DNA from: UBA4416 sp963422675
GTDB lineage: Bacteria > Bacteroidota > Bacteroidia > B-17B0 > Aurantibacillaceae
Direction of reading: 5' to 3'
Assembly (NCBI GenBank): GCA_963422675.2
Contig: CAXVYS010000021.1
Coordinates: 124,001 to 188,000, forward strand
DNA: 64,000 nt
The position numbers and the translations under genes were made by a program. This document shows positions 25,453-33,214 of this stretch, piece by piece; positions within the stretch are counted from its first letter, which is position 1, and each line of letters starts with the position of its first letter. The notes beneath the pieces are model-generated. The model was not told the DNA's origin. It made no database searches and was given only the letters and a program-made list of their open reading frames with translations.

Positions 25453-26910
25453 ATGCGCTTAAAATGTTTATTTATAGTATTTGTCTGGTTATCAGTTAGT
25501 TTTATGTCTTGTAAAAAAGATAAAACAATAACTGATTCTTCTGCAAAGATAGCATTTTCCCAGGATTCGGTTTTATTTGATACGGTTTTTACCACGATTG
25601 GTTCAGCTACACGCAATATTAGGGTCATTAATAGAAACAATCAAAAAATTAAAATTTCTTCGGTAAGATTAGAACAGGGCAATAATTCCAGCTTTTTTTT
25701 AAATGTTGACGGGGTAAAGGGGAAAGAAGTGAGTGATGTGGAGATCCTCGCTAAAGACAGCATCTACATTTTTATCCAGGTAAATGTTAATCCCACGAAC
25801 CAAAATTCTCCATTGGTAATACAGGATAAACTCATCTTTGAGGTAAACGGGAATCAACAAACAGTAGCCCTGGAAGCCTGGGGCCAGGATGCTTATTATC
25901 ATTTTCCCGATAAAGCCATTCAGTATAAAACCGGTTTCTTGTCTTATTCTACCGTATCGGCGGGTACAAATACAACCGTTACCTGGAACAACGATAAGCC
26001 CCATGTGGTTTACGGCTGGCTTGTGGTGGATTCTACTCAAAAATTAGTGATAAACCAGGGAGTAAAGGTCTTTTTTCATAAAGGAGCCGGTTTATGGGTA
26101 TACCGGTACGGCACTCTCCAGGTAAATGGTACTTATGGAAATGAAGTAGTTTTTCAGGGCGATAGGAGAGAGGCGGAGTATAGCGATGCGCCGGGGCAAT
26201 GGGATAGAATATGGATCAATGAGGGGCATACGGATAATTATATAAACTATGCCATTGTAAAAAACAGTTATATTGGTATTCAAACGGAGGCTTTACTAAC
26301 CGTTAATGCCCCTATGCATTTGACGCTTACTAATACAATTGTAAAAAATTGTTCAAAGTGGGGCTTGTACTCGGTTGCTTACCACATCTGGGGTGCGAAT
26401 AACATTATCGTTAACTGTAAAGAATATTGTGCGGCTCTTACTTTAGGAGGAAACTATACCTTTTTACATACAACCTTTGCCAATTATTTTAATAAAGAAG
26501 GTGGTAGAGGCGGGCAGCCCTGCGTGCATATAGATAATTATTATAATTCCACCGCTTTAAATCTGGATAGTGCTTATTTTGGTAATTGCATCATTGACGG
26601 AAGCCAGGGGAATGAGTTAGAGCTTGATTTGAAATCGGGGACAGGGATTACTACGAATTATAAGTTTAATAGCTGCTTATTAAAAACGGCTGCGTTTACC
26701 GGAACGGCTACTTCTACAAATAATGTGTTTAATCAGGCCGCTTCGTTTACCAGTGTTTCTAATTATGACCTGAGGTTAAATGCCAATTCAAAAGCCCGTG
26801 GAATAGGCGACGCAAATGTTATTACCATTAACCCCGCGGTTTTAAACACAGATATTAAAACGATGCCACGAACCGGGGCTATAGACGCGGGAGCACATCA
26901 ATACCAATAG
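25453..26910 (+). CDS. Lipoprotein with right-handed beta-helix
   Basis: The 485-residue protein has a lipoprotein signal with lipobox cysteine C20 (VSFMSCKKDK). Residues about 30-150 look like an immunoglobulin-like domain (IGSATRNIRVINRNNQKIKI). From about 170 on, short repeated strands with regularly placed Asn and Gly (YINYAIVKNSYIGIQT, LTLTNTIVKNCSKWGLYS) indicate a parallel right-handed beta-helix of the pectate-lyase type. No catalytic Asp/Arg set of polysaccharide lyases can be identified, so binding or a structural role at the outer membrane is as likely as enzymatic activity. It is flanked by its own promoter and a divergent rpmE2. Confidence 0.75.
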   Translation: MRLKCLFIVFVWLSVSFMSCKKDKTITDSSAKIAFSQDSVLFDTVFTTIGSATRNIRVINRNNQKIKISSVRLEQGNNSSFFLNVDGVKGKEVSDVEILAKDSIYIFIQVNVNPTNQNSPLVIQDKLIFEVNGNQQTVALEAWGQDAYYHFPDKAIQYKTGFLSYSTVSAGTNTTVTWNNDKPHVVYGWLVVDSTQKLVINQGVKVFFHKGAGLWVYRYGTLQVNGTYGNEVVFQGDRREAEYSDAPGQWDRIWINEGHTDNYINYAIVKNSYIGIQTEALLTVNAPMHLTLTNTIVKNCSKWGLYSVAYHIWGANNIIVNCKEYCAALTLGGNYTFLHTTFANYFNKEGGRGGQPCVHIDNYYNSTALNLDSAYFGNCIIDGSQGNELELDLKSGTGITTNYKFNSCLLKTAAFTGTATSTNNVFNQAASFTSVSNYDLRLNANSKARGIGDANVITINPAVLNTDIKTMPRTGAIDAGAHQYQ

Positions 26911-26912
26911 TA

Positions 26913-26943
26913 TTGCGATTGAATGTTATTTTGAGTAAATTTG
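26913..26943 (+). promoter_or_regulatory. Promoter TTG-N20-TAAATTTG for the small secreted protein gene
   Basis: TTG (26913-26915) and TAAATTTG (26936-26943) are spaced by 20 bases and precede the ATG at 26960 by 16 bases. This is one of the best promoter matches in the window. Confidence 0.65.
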
Positions 26944-26959
26944 TTTTAAAATTTAAAAT

Positions 26960-27224
26960 ATGAAACACATTTTCACTTTGATATTATTTGCTGCGCCATT
27001 CATCATGAGTGCCCAGGAACCGGTAAAAGAAACTAAAACTACCAAAGCGCCTCCGAGTAACGAAAAATCTATTTCAGAAAAAGGGGTCTCCTCTACCAAA
27101 GGCCGTGGTGTAAAAGCTAAAAAAAACGGAAGAAGCACCTGCTCCTGCGCCAAAGGTAATCCCTGCACCAAAGGTAATCAACGAAGAAAAACCAAAAGAG
27201 ACACCGGAAACTAAAAAACCATAA
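26960..27224 (+). CDS. Small secreted Lys/Pro-rich protein with an apparent frameshift
   Basis: The frame from ATG 26960 gives a signal peptide (MKHIFTLILFAAPFIMSAQ) and a Lys/Glu/Thr-rich chain that ends at 27214 in an odd Cys/Gly/Arg-rich tail. If one A is dropped from the run of eight A at 27119-27126, translation continues in another frame as KTEEAPAPAPKVIPAPKV and ends at 27224. That tail is Pro/Ala/Lys/Glu-rich and reads as the natural continuation. The gene has a good promoter and a perfect terminator, so it is likely expressed. The shift may be a sequencing error, a mutation, or slippage on the A run. The function is unknown. Confidence 0.55.
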
Positions 27225-27230
27225 TTTACT

Positions 27231-27262
27231 AAAAAAGCCTGCTTCATGAAGCAGGCTTTTTT
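27231..27262. terminator. Perfect bidirectional terminator hairpin
   Basis: Two 15-base arms are exactly complementary (AAAAAAGCCTGCTTC and its complement) with a two-base centre. It lies 6 bases after the small secreted gene and 3 bases after the stop of the convergent TerC gene, so it should serve both strands. Confidence 0.92.
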
Positions 27263-27265
27263 GTG

Positions 27266-28060
27266 TTATTGATTTTGTGTGAAGTCCTGCGAACGCTTAA
27301 TTTTGCGTTCTTTTATATTAAACAGCTCCACCATAATAGCAAAAGCCAAAGCAATGTAGGCGTAGTTTTTATTGATTTCAATATGGCTTGCTTCGGGTAA
27401 GGTCGTGTTATAGGAATCTACAAGAGCTTCCGCTACCAATATCCCGCCAATTACCAATAAAAACACCAGGGCTATCATTTTAATACCGGGATTTTTGTTG
27501 ATGAAGTCGGCCACTTTTCCCGAAAATAAAATCATGAGCAACATGGAAATTACCACGGCAGAAACCATAATAAGAATGATGCCGGATAAGCCAACAGCCG
27601 CTAAAATGCTATCAAAAGAGAACACAAAGTCAATAATAATGATTTGTAGAATAATGGCATTGAAAGTGTTCTTTTTATTATTGTTCGTGCCTATTTCATC
27701 CTCATCCGTATGCATTTTTTCTGTTATTTCCTGCCATGTTTTTACTAATAAAAACAGTCCACCCCCAAATAAGATAAGTGCTTTACCCGAAATACCATAA
27801 GCTCCTATATGGAAAAAAGGATCTTTTAAACCGGCAATCCATCCGATGCAGAAAAGTAGTACGGTTCTTACCAGTAAAGCAAGCAACAAACCAATAGTTC
27901 TGGCCTTTTTTTGCTGAGAGCGGGGAAGCTTGTTTACTGCCAGGGAAATAAAGATAATATTATCAATACCTAAAACAATTTCTAAAACGGTAAGGGTTAG
28001 TAAGGAAATTAATCCATTAAAAGAGAGTAAATTCGATAAATCGGTAGACCAACTGTGCAT
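27266..28060 (-). CDS. TerC-family integral membrane protein
   Basis: The 264-residue protein has seven or so hydrophobic segments and the TerC signature LEIVLGIDNIIFISLAV near the N-terminus, with a second acidic membrane motif IIDFVFSFDSILAAVG. These Asp residues are thought to bind metal, and family members export manganese or contribute to tellurite resistance. The frame begins at a TTG at 28081, but that TTG belongs to a TATATTTG promoter (28079-28086), so the ATG at 28060 is the start. A charged cytoplasmic loop rich in Asn/Lys (about 110-125) separates the two halves. It is a single-gene unit. Confidence 0.9.
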   Translation of the reverse strand: MHSWSTDLSNLLSFNGLISLLTLTVLEIVLGIDNIIFISLAVNKLPRSQQKKARTIGLLLALLVRTVLLFCIGWIAGLKDPFFHIGAYGISGKALILFGGGLFLLVKTWQEITEKMHTDEDEIGTNNNKKNTFNAIILQIIIIDFVFSFDSILAAVGLSGIILIMVSAVVISMLLMILFSGKVADFINKNPGIKMIALVFLLVIGGILVAEALVDSYNTTLPEASHIEINKNYAYIALAFAIMVELFNIKERKIKRSQDFTQNQ

Positions 28061-28078
28061 ATTTTTTAATATAAAACA

Positions 28079-28086
28079 CAAATATA
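28079..28086 (-). promoter_or_regulatory. -7 element TATATTTG for the TerC gene
   Basis: On the minus strand this exact TAnnTTTG match places the transcription start near 28072, about twelve bases before the ATG at 28060. It also rules out the upstream TTG as a start codon. Confidence 0.6.
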
Positions 28087-28150
28087 CAGGCTTTTTAGAA
28101 TCTTACCTAAAAATTATTTTAATTGAAAATCAACTAGTTATGTATTATTT

Positions 28151-28175
28151 TAGTACTATGTGTTGCAAGGTACTA
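28151..28175. promoter_or_regulatory. Inverted-repeat candidate operator TAGTAC-N13-GTACTA
   Basis: TAGTAC (28151-28156) and GTACTA (28170-28175) are exact inverted copies, and the inner TG...CA bases extend the symmetry. The -33 TTG (28163-28165) of the promoter lies inside the loop. A third TAGTAC occurs at 28219-28224 downstream of the -7 element. The encoded PadR regulator two genes downstream is the obvious candidate to bind here. Confidence 0.5.
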
Positions 28176-28194
28176 AAATAAATATGTATCTTTG
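28163..28194 (+). promoter_or_regulatory. Promoter TTG-N21-TATCTTTG of the PadR/PspC operon
   Basis: TTG (28163-28165) and TATCTTTG (28187-28194) form a Bacteroidota-type promoter. The transcription start would be near 28201, leaving a leader of about 170 bases before the first gene. That leader contains a third TAGTAC but no recognised riboswitch. Confidence 0.6.
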
Positions 28195-28372
28195 TGTCAC
28201 CTAATAATGATTAAAGCATAGTACTGTTAATTTTAATTGTTACACAAACTGCAGAATGTATAACAAGCGTCAAAAAAAAATTAGAGCTTCTGAAATCGCG
28301 ATTTGGAGGTAAAGATTTTAAAGACGGAAAAAGTTAACCCGGTTCAACATAATAACACTTAAAAAAAACTCA

Positions 28373-28762
28373 ATGAAAACAAAACACATATTTAAAGATA
28401 AAATCAATCATCTGTTTTCAGGAAAAACAGTTGTGATTGCCTTAACGGGTTTATTGATAGGCTTTACTTCTTTAGCAAAAGCAAATGAAGCACCAAAAAC
28501 AAAAGCCATTGAAGTGGATGTAGTGGTAAAAACAATTAAGGAACATGTTAAGTTCCCGAACTTCACCATTAACGAACAGCAGAGTGATAAAGTAAATGTA
28601 GTATTTACTGTAAACGATGCAGGGCAGGTTAACCTCGTAATAGCTAATACATCTAACCTGATCTTAAAAAAATCTATAGAAGATCAATTTTTAAAGCTCA
28701 GCTTAAAACAATTAAAAGCAAATAACGCTTACAGCATTCAGTTTAATTTTAAAACAATATAA
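28373..28762 (+). CDS. Small membrane-anchored or secreted protein, function unknown
   Basis: The 129-residue protein has a basic N-terminus and one hydrophobic segment (about residues 18-36, TVVIALTGLLIGFTSLAKA) that may be a signal peptide. The remainder has a beta-alpha-beta pattern (VNVVFTVNDAGQVNLVIAN) that resembles the TonB C-terminal fold, but is too short and divergent for a firm call. It is the first gene of an operon with PadR and PspC-domain genes (gap of two bases to padR), so it probably takes part in the same envelope response. Confidence 0.6.
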   Translation: MKTKHIFKDKINHLFSGKTVVIALTGLLIGFTSLAKANEAPKTKAIEVDVVVKTIKEHVKFPNFTINEQQSDKVNVVFTVNDAGQVNLVIANTSNLILKKSIEDQFLKLSLKQLKANNAYSIQFNFKTI

Positions 28763-28764
28763 AT

Positions 28765-29100
28765 ATGGTAAATTCAGAGAACACAAAAGCACAGATGCGC
28801 AAAGGTGTTCTGGAACTCTGCATACTTTCTATACTTTCTCAGGGCGACGCTTATCCAACCGAAATTATTGAGAAACTAAAAGAAACAAAGTTAGTAGTAG
28901 TAGAAGGAACTCTTTATCCGCTTTTAACACGTTTAAAAAACACAGGTTTATTAACCTATCGCTGGGAAGAAAGCACTTCCGGCCCACCACGTAAATATTA
29001 TATGCTAACAGAAATTGGCGCAACGTATTTAAAAGAATTACATCTATCGTGGTACGAACTCGTAGATGCCGTTAATAAAACTATTAATAAACAAGACTAA
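28765..29100 (+). CDS. PadR-family transcriptional regulator
   Basis: The 111-residue protein has the PadR winged helix: LELCILSILSQGDAYPTEII, then VVEGTLYPLLTRLKNTGLLTYRWEES and GPPRKYYMLTEIGATYLKEL, which forms the wing and the family hallmark. It has the short C-terminal helix of subfamily 2. PadR proteins repress their own operons and are released by ligands or envelope stress. The palindrome TAGTAC-N13-GTACTA upstream of the operon is a plausible target. The next gene, a PspC-domain protein, starts 13 bases after its stop, as in many Bacteroidota. Confidence 0.93.
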   Translation: MVNSENTKAQMRKGVLELCILSILSQGDAYPTEIIEKLKETKLVVVEGTLYPLLTRLKNTGLLTYRWEESTSGPPRKYYMLTEIGATYLKELHLSWYELVDAVNKTINKQD

Positions 29101-29113
29101 TAAAAAAGAGATT

Positions 29114-30946
29114 ATGAATAAAACAGTAACTATAAATATAAGCGGTATTATCTTTCATATAGAAGAAGATGCTTACGATAAGTTAAGTAAATACCTCTCT
29201 ACCATAAAAGGTTATTTTAGTAATGCCGATGGTGGAAACGAGATCATGAGTGATATTGAAGCACGTATTGCTGAAATGTTACAAAGTAAAACCAGTGCTA
29301 TTAAGCAGGTTGTGTTAATGAGCGATGTGGATTATGTGATGGAAAGCATGGGTAAACCGGAAGAGTTTGCAGGCGATTCACAAGACAACGCTACAATGGA
29401 TAGAAATGAGGCTGATTTTGAGTATACCTCAGGTGAACCGATTAAACGCAGACTTTACCGCGATGGTGATAGCAAAGTATTAGGTGGGGTATGTTCGGGT
29501 ATTGGTCATTATTTCGATTTTGATGCAGTTTGGTTAAGAATAGCCTTGTTATTACTTTTCTTTTTCGGAGGTACCGGTCTTTTATTGTACATCATTTTAT
29601 GGATCGCTATCCCGGAAGCTAAAACTACCGCTGAAAAACTGGCTATGAAAGGTGAAAAAGCGGATATCAATAATATATCCAAAGCTGTAAAGGAAGAAGC
29701 GGAACAATTAAAAAAACGCATGCAGAAGTATGGTAAAGAGTTCCAGAATATGGCTGCCAATAACAGAGACGTTCCAAGAAATGCAGCTGAAAAAACAGTG
29801 GATTTTCTTTCGGATATTTTAATGAATGTGGGCAGGGTATTATTAAAAATCATAGGAGTGTTTATGGTGGTTTTTGGGATTCTTTTTTTCCTTGGGCTAT
29901 CGGGTTCCGTATTCGGACTCTCTTTTTTAACCGATAGTAATAACGGAGGAGATTGGATAGATTTATTACTTCTGGATGGCAAAGATTTTTATTTAGGTTT
30001 AACTGGTATAGCCCTCTTTTTTGGAACACCGTTGATCATTATCATTTATGTAGGAATTAAAATACTCTTTAAAATAAAATATACCAACCGTTGGGTTAAT
30101 TTAAGCGGAGGTATTATATGGCTTATCGGGTTCTTATTATTATTGTATGTTGGTATTAAAACCGGAAGTGATTTTAATAAAACAGCTAAAGTAAGAGAAA
30201 ATATAACCGTAAAACCTTACGAAACCCTATACTTAAAGATGCATGAAACACCCCTCAATTATGATGAATTAAACATGAGTGATAAAGATGAGGAAGGCGA
30301 AAAAAATTACAGGGTAAACCACCGTGATAATGATTATATGATCGGGAACAACCATGGGATAAAATATTTATTGGGCCACGCACAATTAAATATCATCAAA
30401 TCTCAAACGGATAAGATTGACCTGGTAATTGTAAAAGAAGCGAAAGGAAGTGATAAGCACAGCGCTACAGAAAGAGCTAAAAACATTCTGTATTCTATTT
30501 CTCAAACAGACAGCGTGCTTGAATTTGATAATTTATTTAAAATTACAAATGCGGATAAATTCAGAGCGCAGGACCTAAGCATCATCTTAAAATTACCTGT
30601 AGGGAAAATCGTTTATCTTGATAAGTCATTGGCCAATGTGATGTATGACGTAGAGAATGTAACGAATACTTATGACGGAGATATGATTAACCGCCGCTGG
30701 GTAATGACAGAAAACGGTTTAAAATGTTTGGATTGTGAAGGCCTGGATGAAAATAACAGCGATGAGCATGAAGAATATGATTCTGAAAGCCACGTGAAAA
30801 TTAATGTAAATGGCGTAAATATTAATGCCAAGGATGCACAAATCAAAGTTGACAGCAATGGCGTAAATATCAATTCTAAAGAATCGAAGTTAACGATTGA
30901 TGAAAATGGGATTCATGTAGATGCTAAAAAGAAAAAGAATAAATAA
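29114..30946 (+). CDS. PspC-domain membrane protein
   Basis: This protein is about 610 residues long. The N-terminus (1-90, TVTINISGIIFHIEEDAY) is a small domain typical of this Bacteroidota family. The PspC domain follows at about 112-172 (LYRDGDSKVLGGVCSGIGHYF, with one membrane span FGGTGLLLYIILWIAIPEA), then three more membrane helices and a soluble region. The last 60 residues contain repeats of the type VNGVNINAKDAQIKVDSNGV. The ATG at 29114 is chosen because the frame upstream overlaps padR. PspC proteins sense membrane stress; the partner PadR suggests a self-contained envelope response. Confidence 0.85.
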   Translation: MNKTVTINISGIIFHIEEDAYDKLSKYLSTIKGYFSNADGGNEIMSDIEARIAEMLQSKTSAIKQVVLMSDVDYVMESMGKPEEFAGDSQDNATMDRNEADFEYTSGEPIKRRLYRDGDSKVLGGVCSGIGHYFDFDAVWLRIALLLLFFFGGTGLLLYIILWIAIPEAKTTAEKLAMKGEKADINNISKAVKEEAEQLKKRMQKYGKEFQNMAANNRDVPRNAAEKTVDFLSDILMNVGRVLLKIIGVFMVVFGILFFLGLSGSVFGLSFLTDSNNGGDWIDLLLLDGKDFYLGLTGIALFFGTPLIIIIYVGIKILFKIKYTNRWVNLSGGIIWLIGFLLLLYVGIKTGSDFNKTAKVRENITVKPYETLYLKMHETPLNYDELNMSDKDEEGEKNYRVNHRDNDYMIGNNHGIKYLLGHAQLNIIKSQTDKIDLVIVKEAKGSDKHSATERAKNILYSISQTDSVLEFDNLFKITNADKFRAQDLSIILKLPVGKIVYLDKSLANVMYDVENVTNTYDGDMINRRWVMTENGLKCLDCEGLDENNSDEHEEYDSESHVKINVNGVNINAKDAQIKVDSNGVNINSKESKLTIDENGIHVDAKKKKNK

Positions 30947-30988
30947 AATGATTTTTAATTGAACAACGGCTTTTAACTTTCATTTTGA

Positions 30989-31022
30989 ACATCCTAAACG
31001 TTATTGTTTAGGATGTTTTTTT
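30989..31022 (+). terminator. Rho-independent terminator after the PspC gene
   Basis: ACATCCTAAAC (30989-30999) and GTTTAGGATGT (31006-31016) form an eleven-base perfect stem with a six-base loop, followed by a run of T. Confidence 0.88.
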
Positions 31023-31048
31023 TAACTATGAAATTCGTATGTTTTTTG

Positions 31049-31056
31049 TATTTTTG
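31049..31056 (+). promoter_or_regulatory. -7 element TATTTTTG for the T9SS cargo gene
   Basis: An exact TAnnTTTG match 19 bases before the ATG at 31076. No clear -33 TTG is found at the usual distance. Confidence 0.45.
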
Positions 31057-31075
31057 ATTAACTAAACCATTACCT

Positions 31076-33157
31076 ATGAGAAAAATCTTTACTACAGTAT
31101 TTTTAGCTACAACTATGTTTGCATTTTCGCAAACACAAATAACAAACGCCGGTTTTGAAAGCTGGGGAGGTTCAGGGACATCTGCAGAACCTACGTCATG
31201 GAACTCTAATAAAACAGGAACAGGCCTGGCATCGTCCGGCCCCCAAACCTGTTTCCAGGAAGCCACCAATCCACACAGTGGGGCTTCATGTGTTAGGGTA
31301 CAAACTACTTATTATATTATAGCTGTTGTAAATGGAAATGTAACAACCGGTGTTGTAAATGCTTCAAATACAGATAAATTAAAAGGATACTTAAGTGCTG
31401 AAAATGCGGATAAAATAGCCTTTACCGGTCGTCCGGATAGTTTAGCGGGATGGTACAGGTATACGCAGGCAACTTCAGGAACAGGTGCTGCGGCAGAACA
31501 AGCTAAAGTAAGAGCTATTCTTCATTCGGGAGATTATTATGATCCTGAAACGCCTTATCAAACAAATCATATTGATTTATCTGCGAATAAAATAGGAGAT
31601 GCTTTATTTGTTTCTCCGGCAGCCAATCAAACTACATGGAAACGTTTTTCTGTTCCGTTTAATTATACAAGTACTGCTACGCCGGCTTTTATTATGGTGA
31701 ATATTACATCTTCCAATAATCAAAGTACGGTTGCACCCAGCTCAGGAGTAGGAAGTATATTATGGGTTGACGATTTACTGGCTATTTATAACCCTGTTGC
31801 TAATTTCTCTTCGGCTGCTGTGATCTGCCCAAATGCAGCTACTACATTTACAGATCAATCAACTGCAACACCAACATCATGGGCATGGTCTTTTCCGGGA
31901 GCGAATCCTGTAAGTTCAACATCTCAAAACCCCAGTATTACTTATAATACTGCAGGAACTTATTCTGTAACGCTTATATCAACCTATGCTAATAATTATA
32001 CTACAACCGTAACTAAAACGATTACTGTAAATGCGGCTCCGGTTATTACGGTTAATTCACCAACTATTTGTGCTACTCAATCAGCTACTCTTACTGCCAG
32101 TGGAGCTAGTACTTATGTGTGGAATACAAGTGCAACTACTAACTCCATCATTGTAACTCCTTCTGCTAACACTAATTACACGGTAACGGGTACAGATGCT
32201 GTTGGATGTACGAATCAAAAAGTAACGAGCGTTTCTATTTCTGCCAGTAACTTAAATGTAAATGCAGCAACTATCTGTGCCGGTGGAACGGTTGCCTTAG
32301 TTGTAAGTGGTGCCAATACGTATACATGGACTTCTCCTGCATCTAATTCGGCAACAGTTAATGTAAGCCCTACTGTAAATACAACGTATACGGTTATGGG
32401 AACCAATTCAATAGGTTGCGTTCACACAGCAACTACTTCTGTATCTATCACCACCTCTGTCAATATATCCGTTAACAGTGCTACTGTTTGTTCGGGGAAT
32501 ACAGCCACATTAACGGCAACAGGTGTTTCTTCCTATACCTGGACAAGCCCTGTTTCCAATAGTGCTATTATAACAGTTACACCATCTTCCACAACAGTTT
32601 ATTCCGTTTCAGGAAATGCAGCTGGTTGTCCCGGAGTAGCAAGTGCCACAACGATGGTTACGGTTAATCCAACACCTACTGTATCTTTGGCTGCTATTAC
32701 GAGTACTCCTTGTGCAGGCACCAATACTATTGCTTTAACGGGTACTCCTGCAGGAGGAATCTATTCAGGGACGGGTGTAACGGGAGCATCATTTAATCCA
32801 TCAACAGCAGGAACCTTTACTGTGGTATATTCTTATACTGCAACAAACAATTGCTCTTCTTCAGATAGTAAATCAATTATGGTAAATGCCTGTGTAGGTA
32901 TTGAAGAGTTTAACATGGCTGATGTTAAGTTATATCCTAATCCCGCTCATGATATCCTGTATATTAATTTAAATAATACAAATTCAGGAACTAAATATGT
33001 TGAGGTATATGATGTAGTTGGTAAAAAAGTGTTATCAATCAATACTACTGAAACCCTGGTGTCATTGAGTACTGGTGAACTTACCAATGGCGTGTACATA
33101 GTAAAAATACAGGTAGAAAATGCTAAACCTGTCATAGCCCGTTTTATTAAAAATTAA
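31076..33157 (+). CDS. Secreted multidomain protein with type IX sorting domain
   Basis: The 693-residue protein has a signal peptide (MRKIFTTVFLATTMFAFSQ). A carbohydrate-binding-like beta domain follows at about 20-240, then a PKD domain (FTDQSTATPTSWAWSF) at about 245-320 and three Ig-like repeats of about 70 residues each (32043-32672). The end is a type A T9SS sorting domain (VKLYPNPAHDILYINL, VYDVVGKKV, ending VIARFIKN). It should be carried across the outer membrane and attached to the surface or released. No catalytic motif is evident, so adhesion or glycan binding is likely. It is a single-gene unit between two terminators. Confidence 0.9.
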   Translation: MRKIFTTVFLATTMFAFSQTQITNAGFESWGGSGTSAEPTSWNSNKTGTGLASSGPQTCFQEATNPHSGASCVRVQTTYYIIAVVNGNVTTGVVNASNTDKLKGYLSAENADKIAFTGRPDSLAGWYRYTQATSGTGAAAEQAKVRAILHSGDYYDPETPYQTNHIDLSANKIGDALFVSPAANQTTWKRFSVPFNYTSTATPAFIMVNITSSNNQSTVAPSSGVGSILWVDDLLAIYNPVANFSSAAVICPNAATTFTDQSTATPTSWAWSFPGANPVSSTSQNPSITYNTAGTYSVTLISTYANNYTTTVTKTITVNAAPVITVNSPTICATQSATLTASGASTYVWNTSATTNSIIVTPSANTNYTVTGTDAVGCTNQKVTSVSISASNLNVNAATICAGGTVALVVSGANTYTWTSPASNSATVNVSPTVNTTYTVMGTNSIGCVHTATTSVSITTSVNISVNSATVCSGNTATLTATGVSSYTWTSPVSNSAIITVTPSSTTVYSVSGNAAGCPGVASATTMVTVNPTPTVSLAAITSTPCAGTNTIALTGTPAGGIYSGTGVTGASFNPSTAGTFTVVYSYTATNNCSSSDSKSIMVNACVGIEEFNMADVKLYPNPAHDILYINLNNTNSGTKYVEVYDVVGKKVLSINTTETLVSLSTGELTNGVYIVKIQVENAKPVIARFIKN
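32043..32672 (+). repeat. Three tandem Ig-like repeats (about 70 residues each)
   Basis: Each unit has the pattern (I/L)xVN(S/A)xT(I/V)C, then a YxW(T/N) strand, then TxYxVxGxxxxGC. Cysteine pairs are conserved in all three. DNA similarity is moderate, so the copies are old. The boundaries are approximate. Confidence 0.7.
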
Positions 33158-33172
33158 TTTTACTTAACTTTT

Positions 33173-33210
33173 AAAAGTCCCCGGATACTAGCCTGGGGAC
33201 TTTTTATTTT
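33173..33210 (+). terminator. Rho-independent terminator
   Basis: AAAAGTCCCC (33173-33182) pairs with GGGGACTTTT (33195-33204), with a small bulge near the loop, followed by a T tract that runs up to the start of the next gene at 33215. Confidence 0.88.
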
Positions 33211-33214
33211 TTTT

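Noticed and set aside
29066..29113. Upstream extension of the PspC-domain gene into padR
   Set aside because: The extra residues are translated from the end of padR in another frame; the ATG at 29114 fits the family N-terminus.
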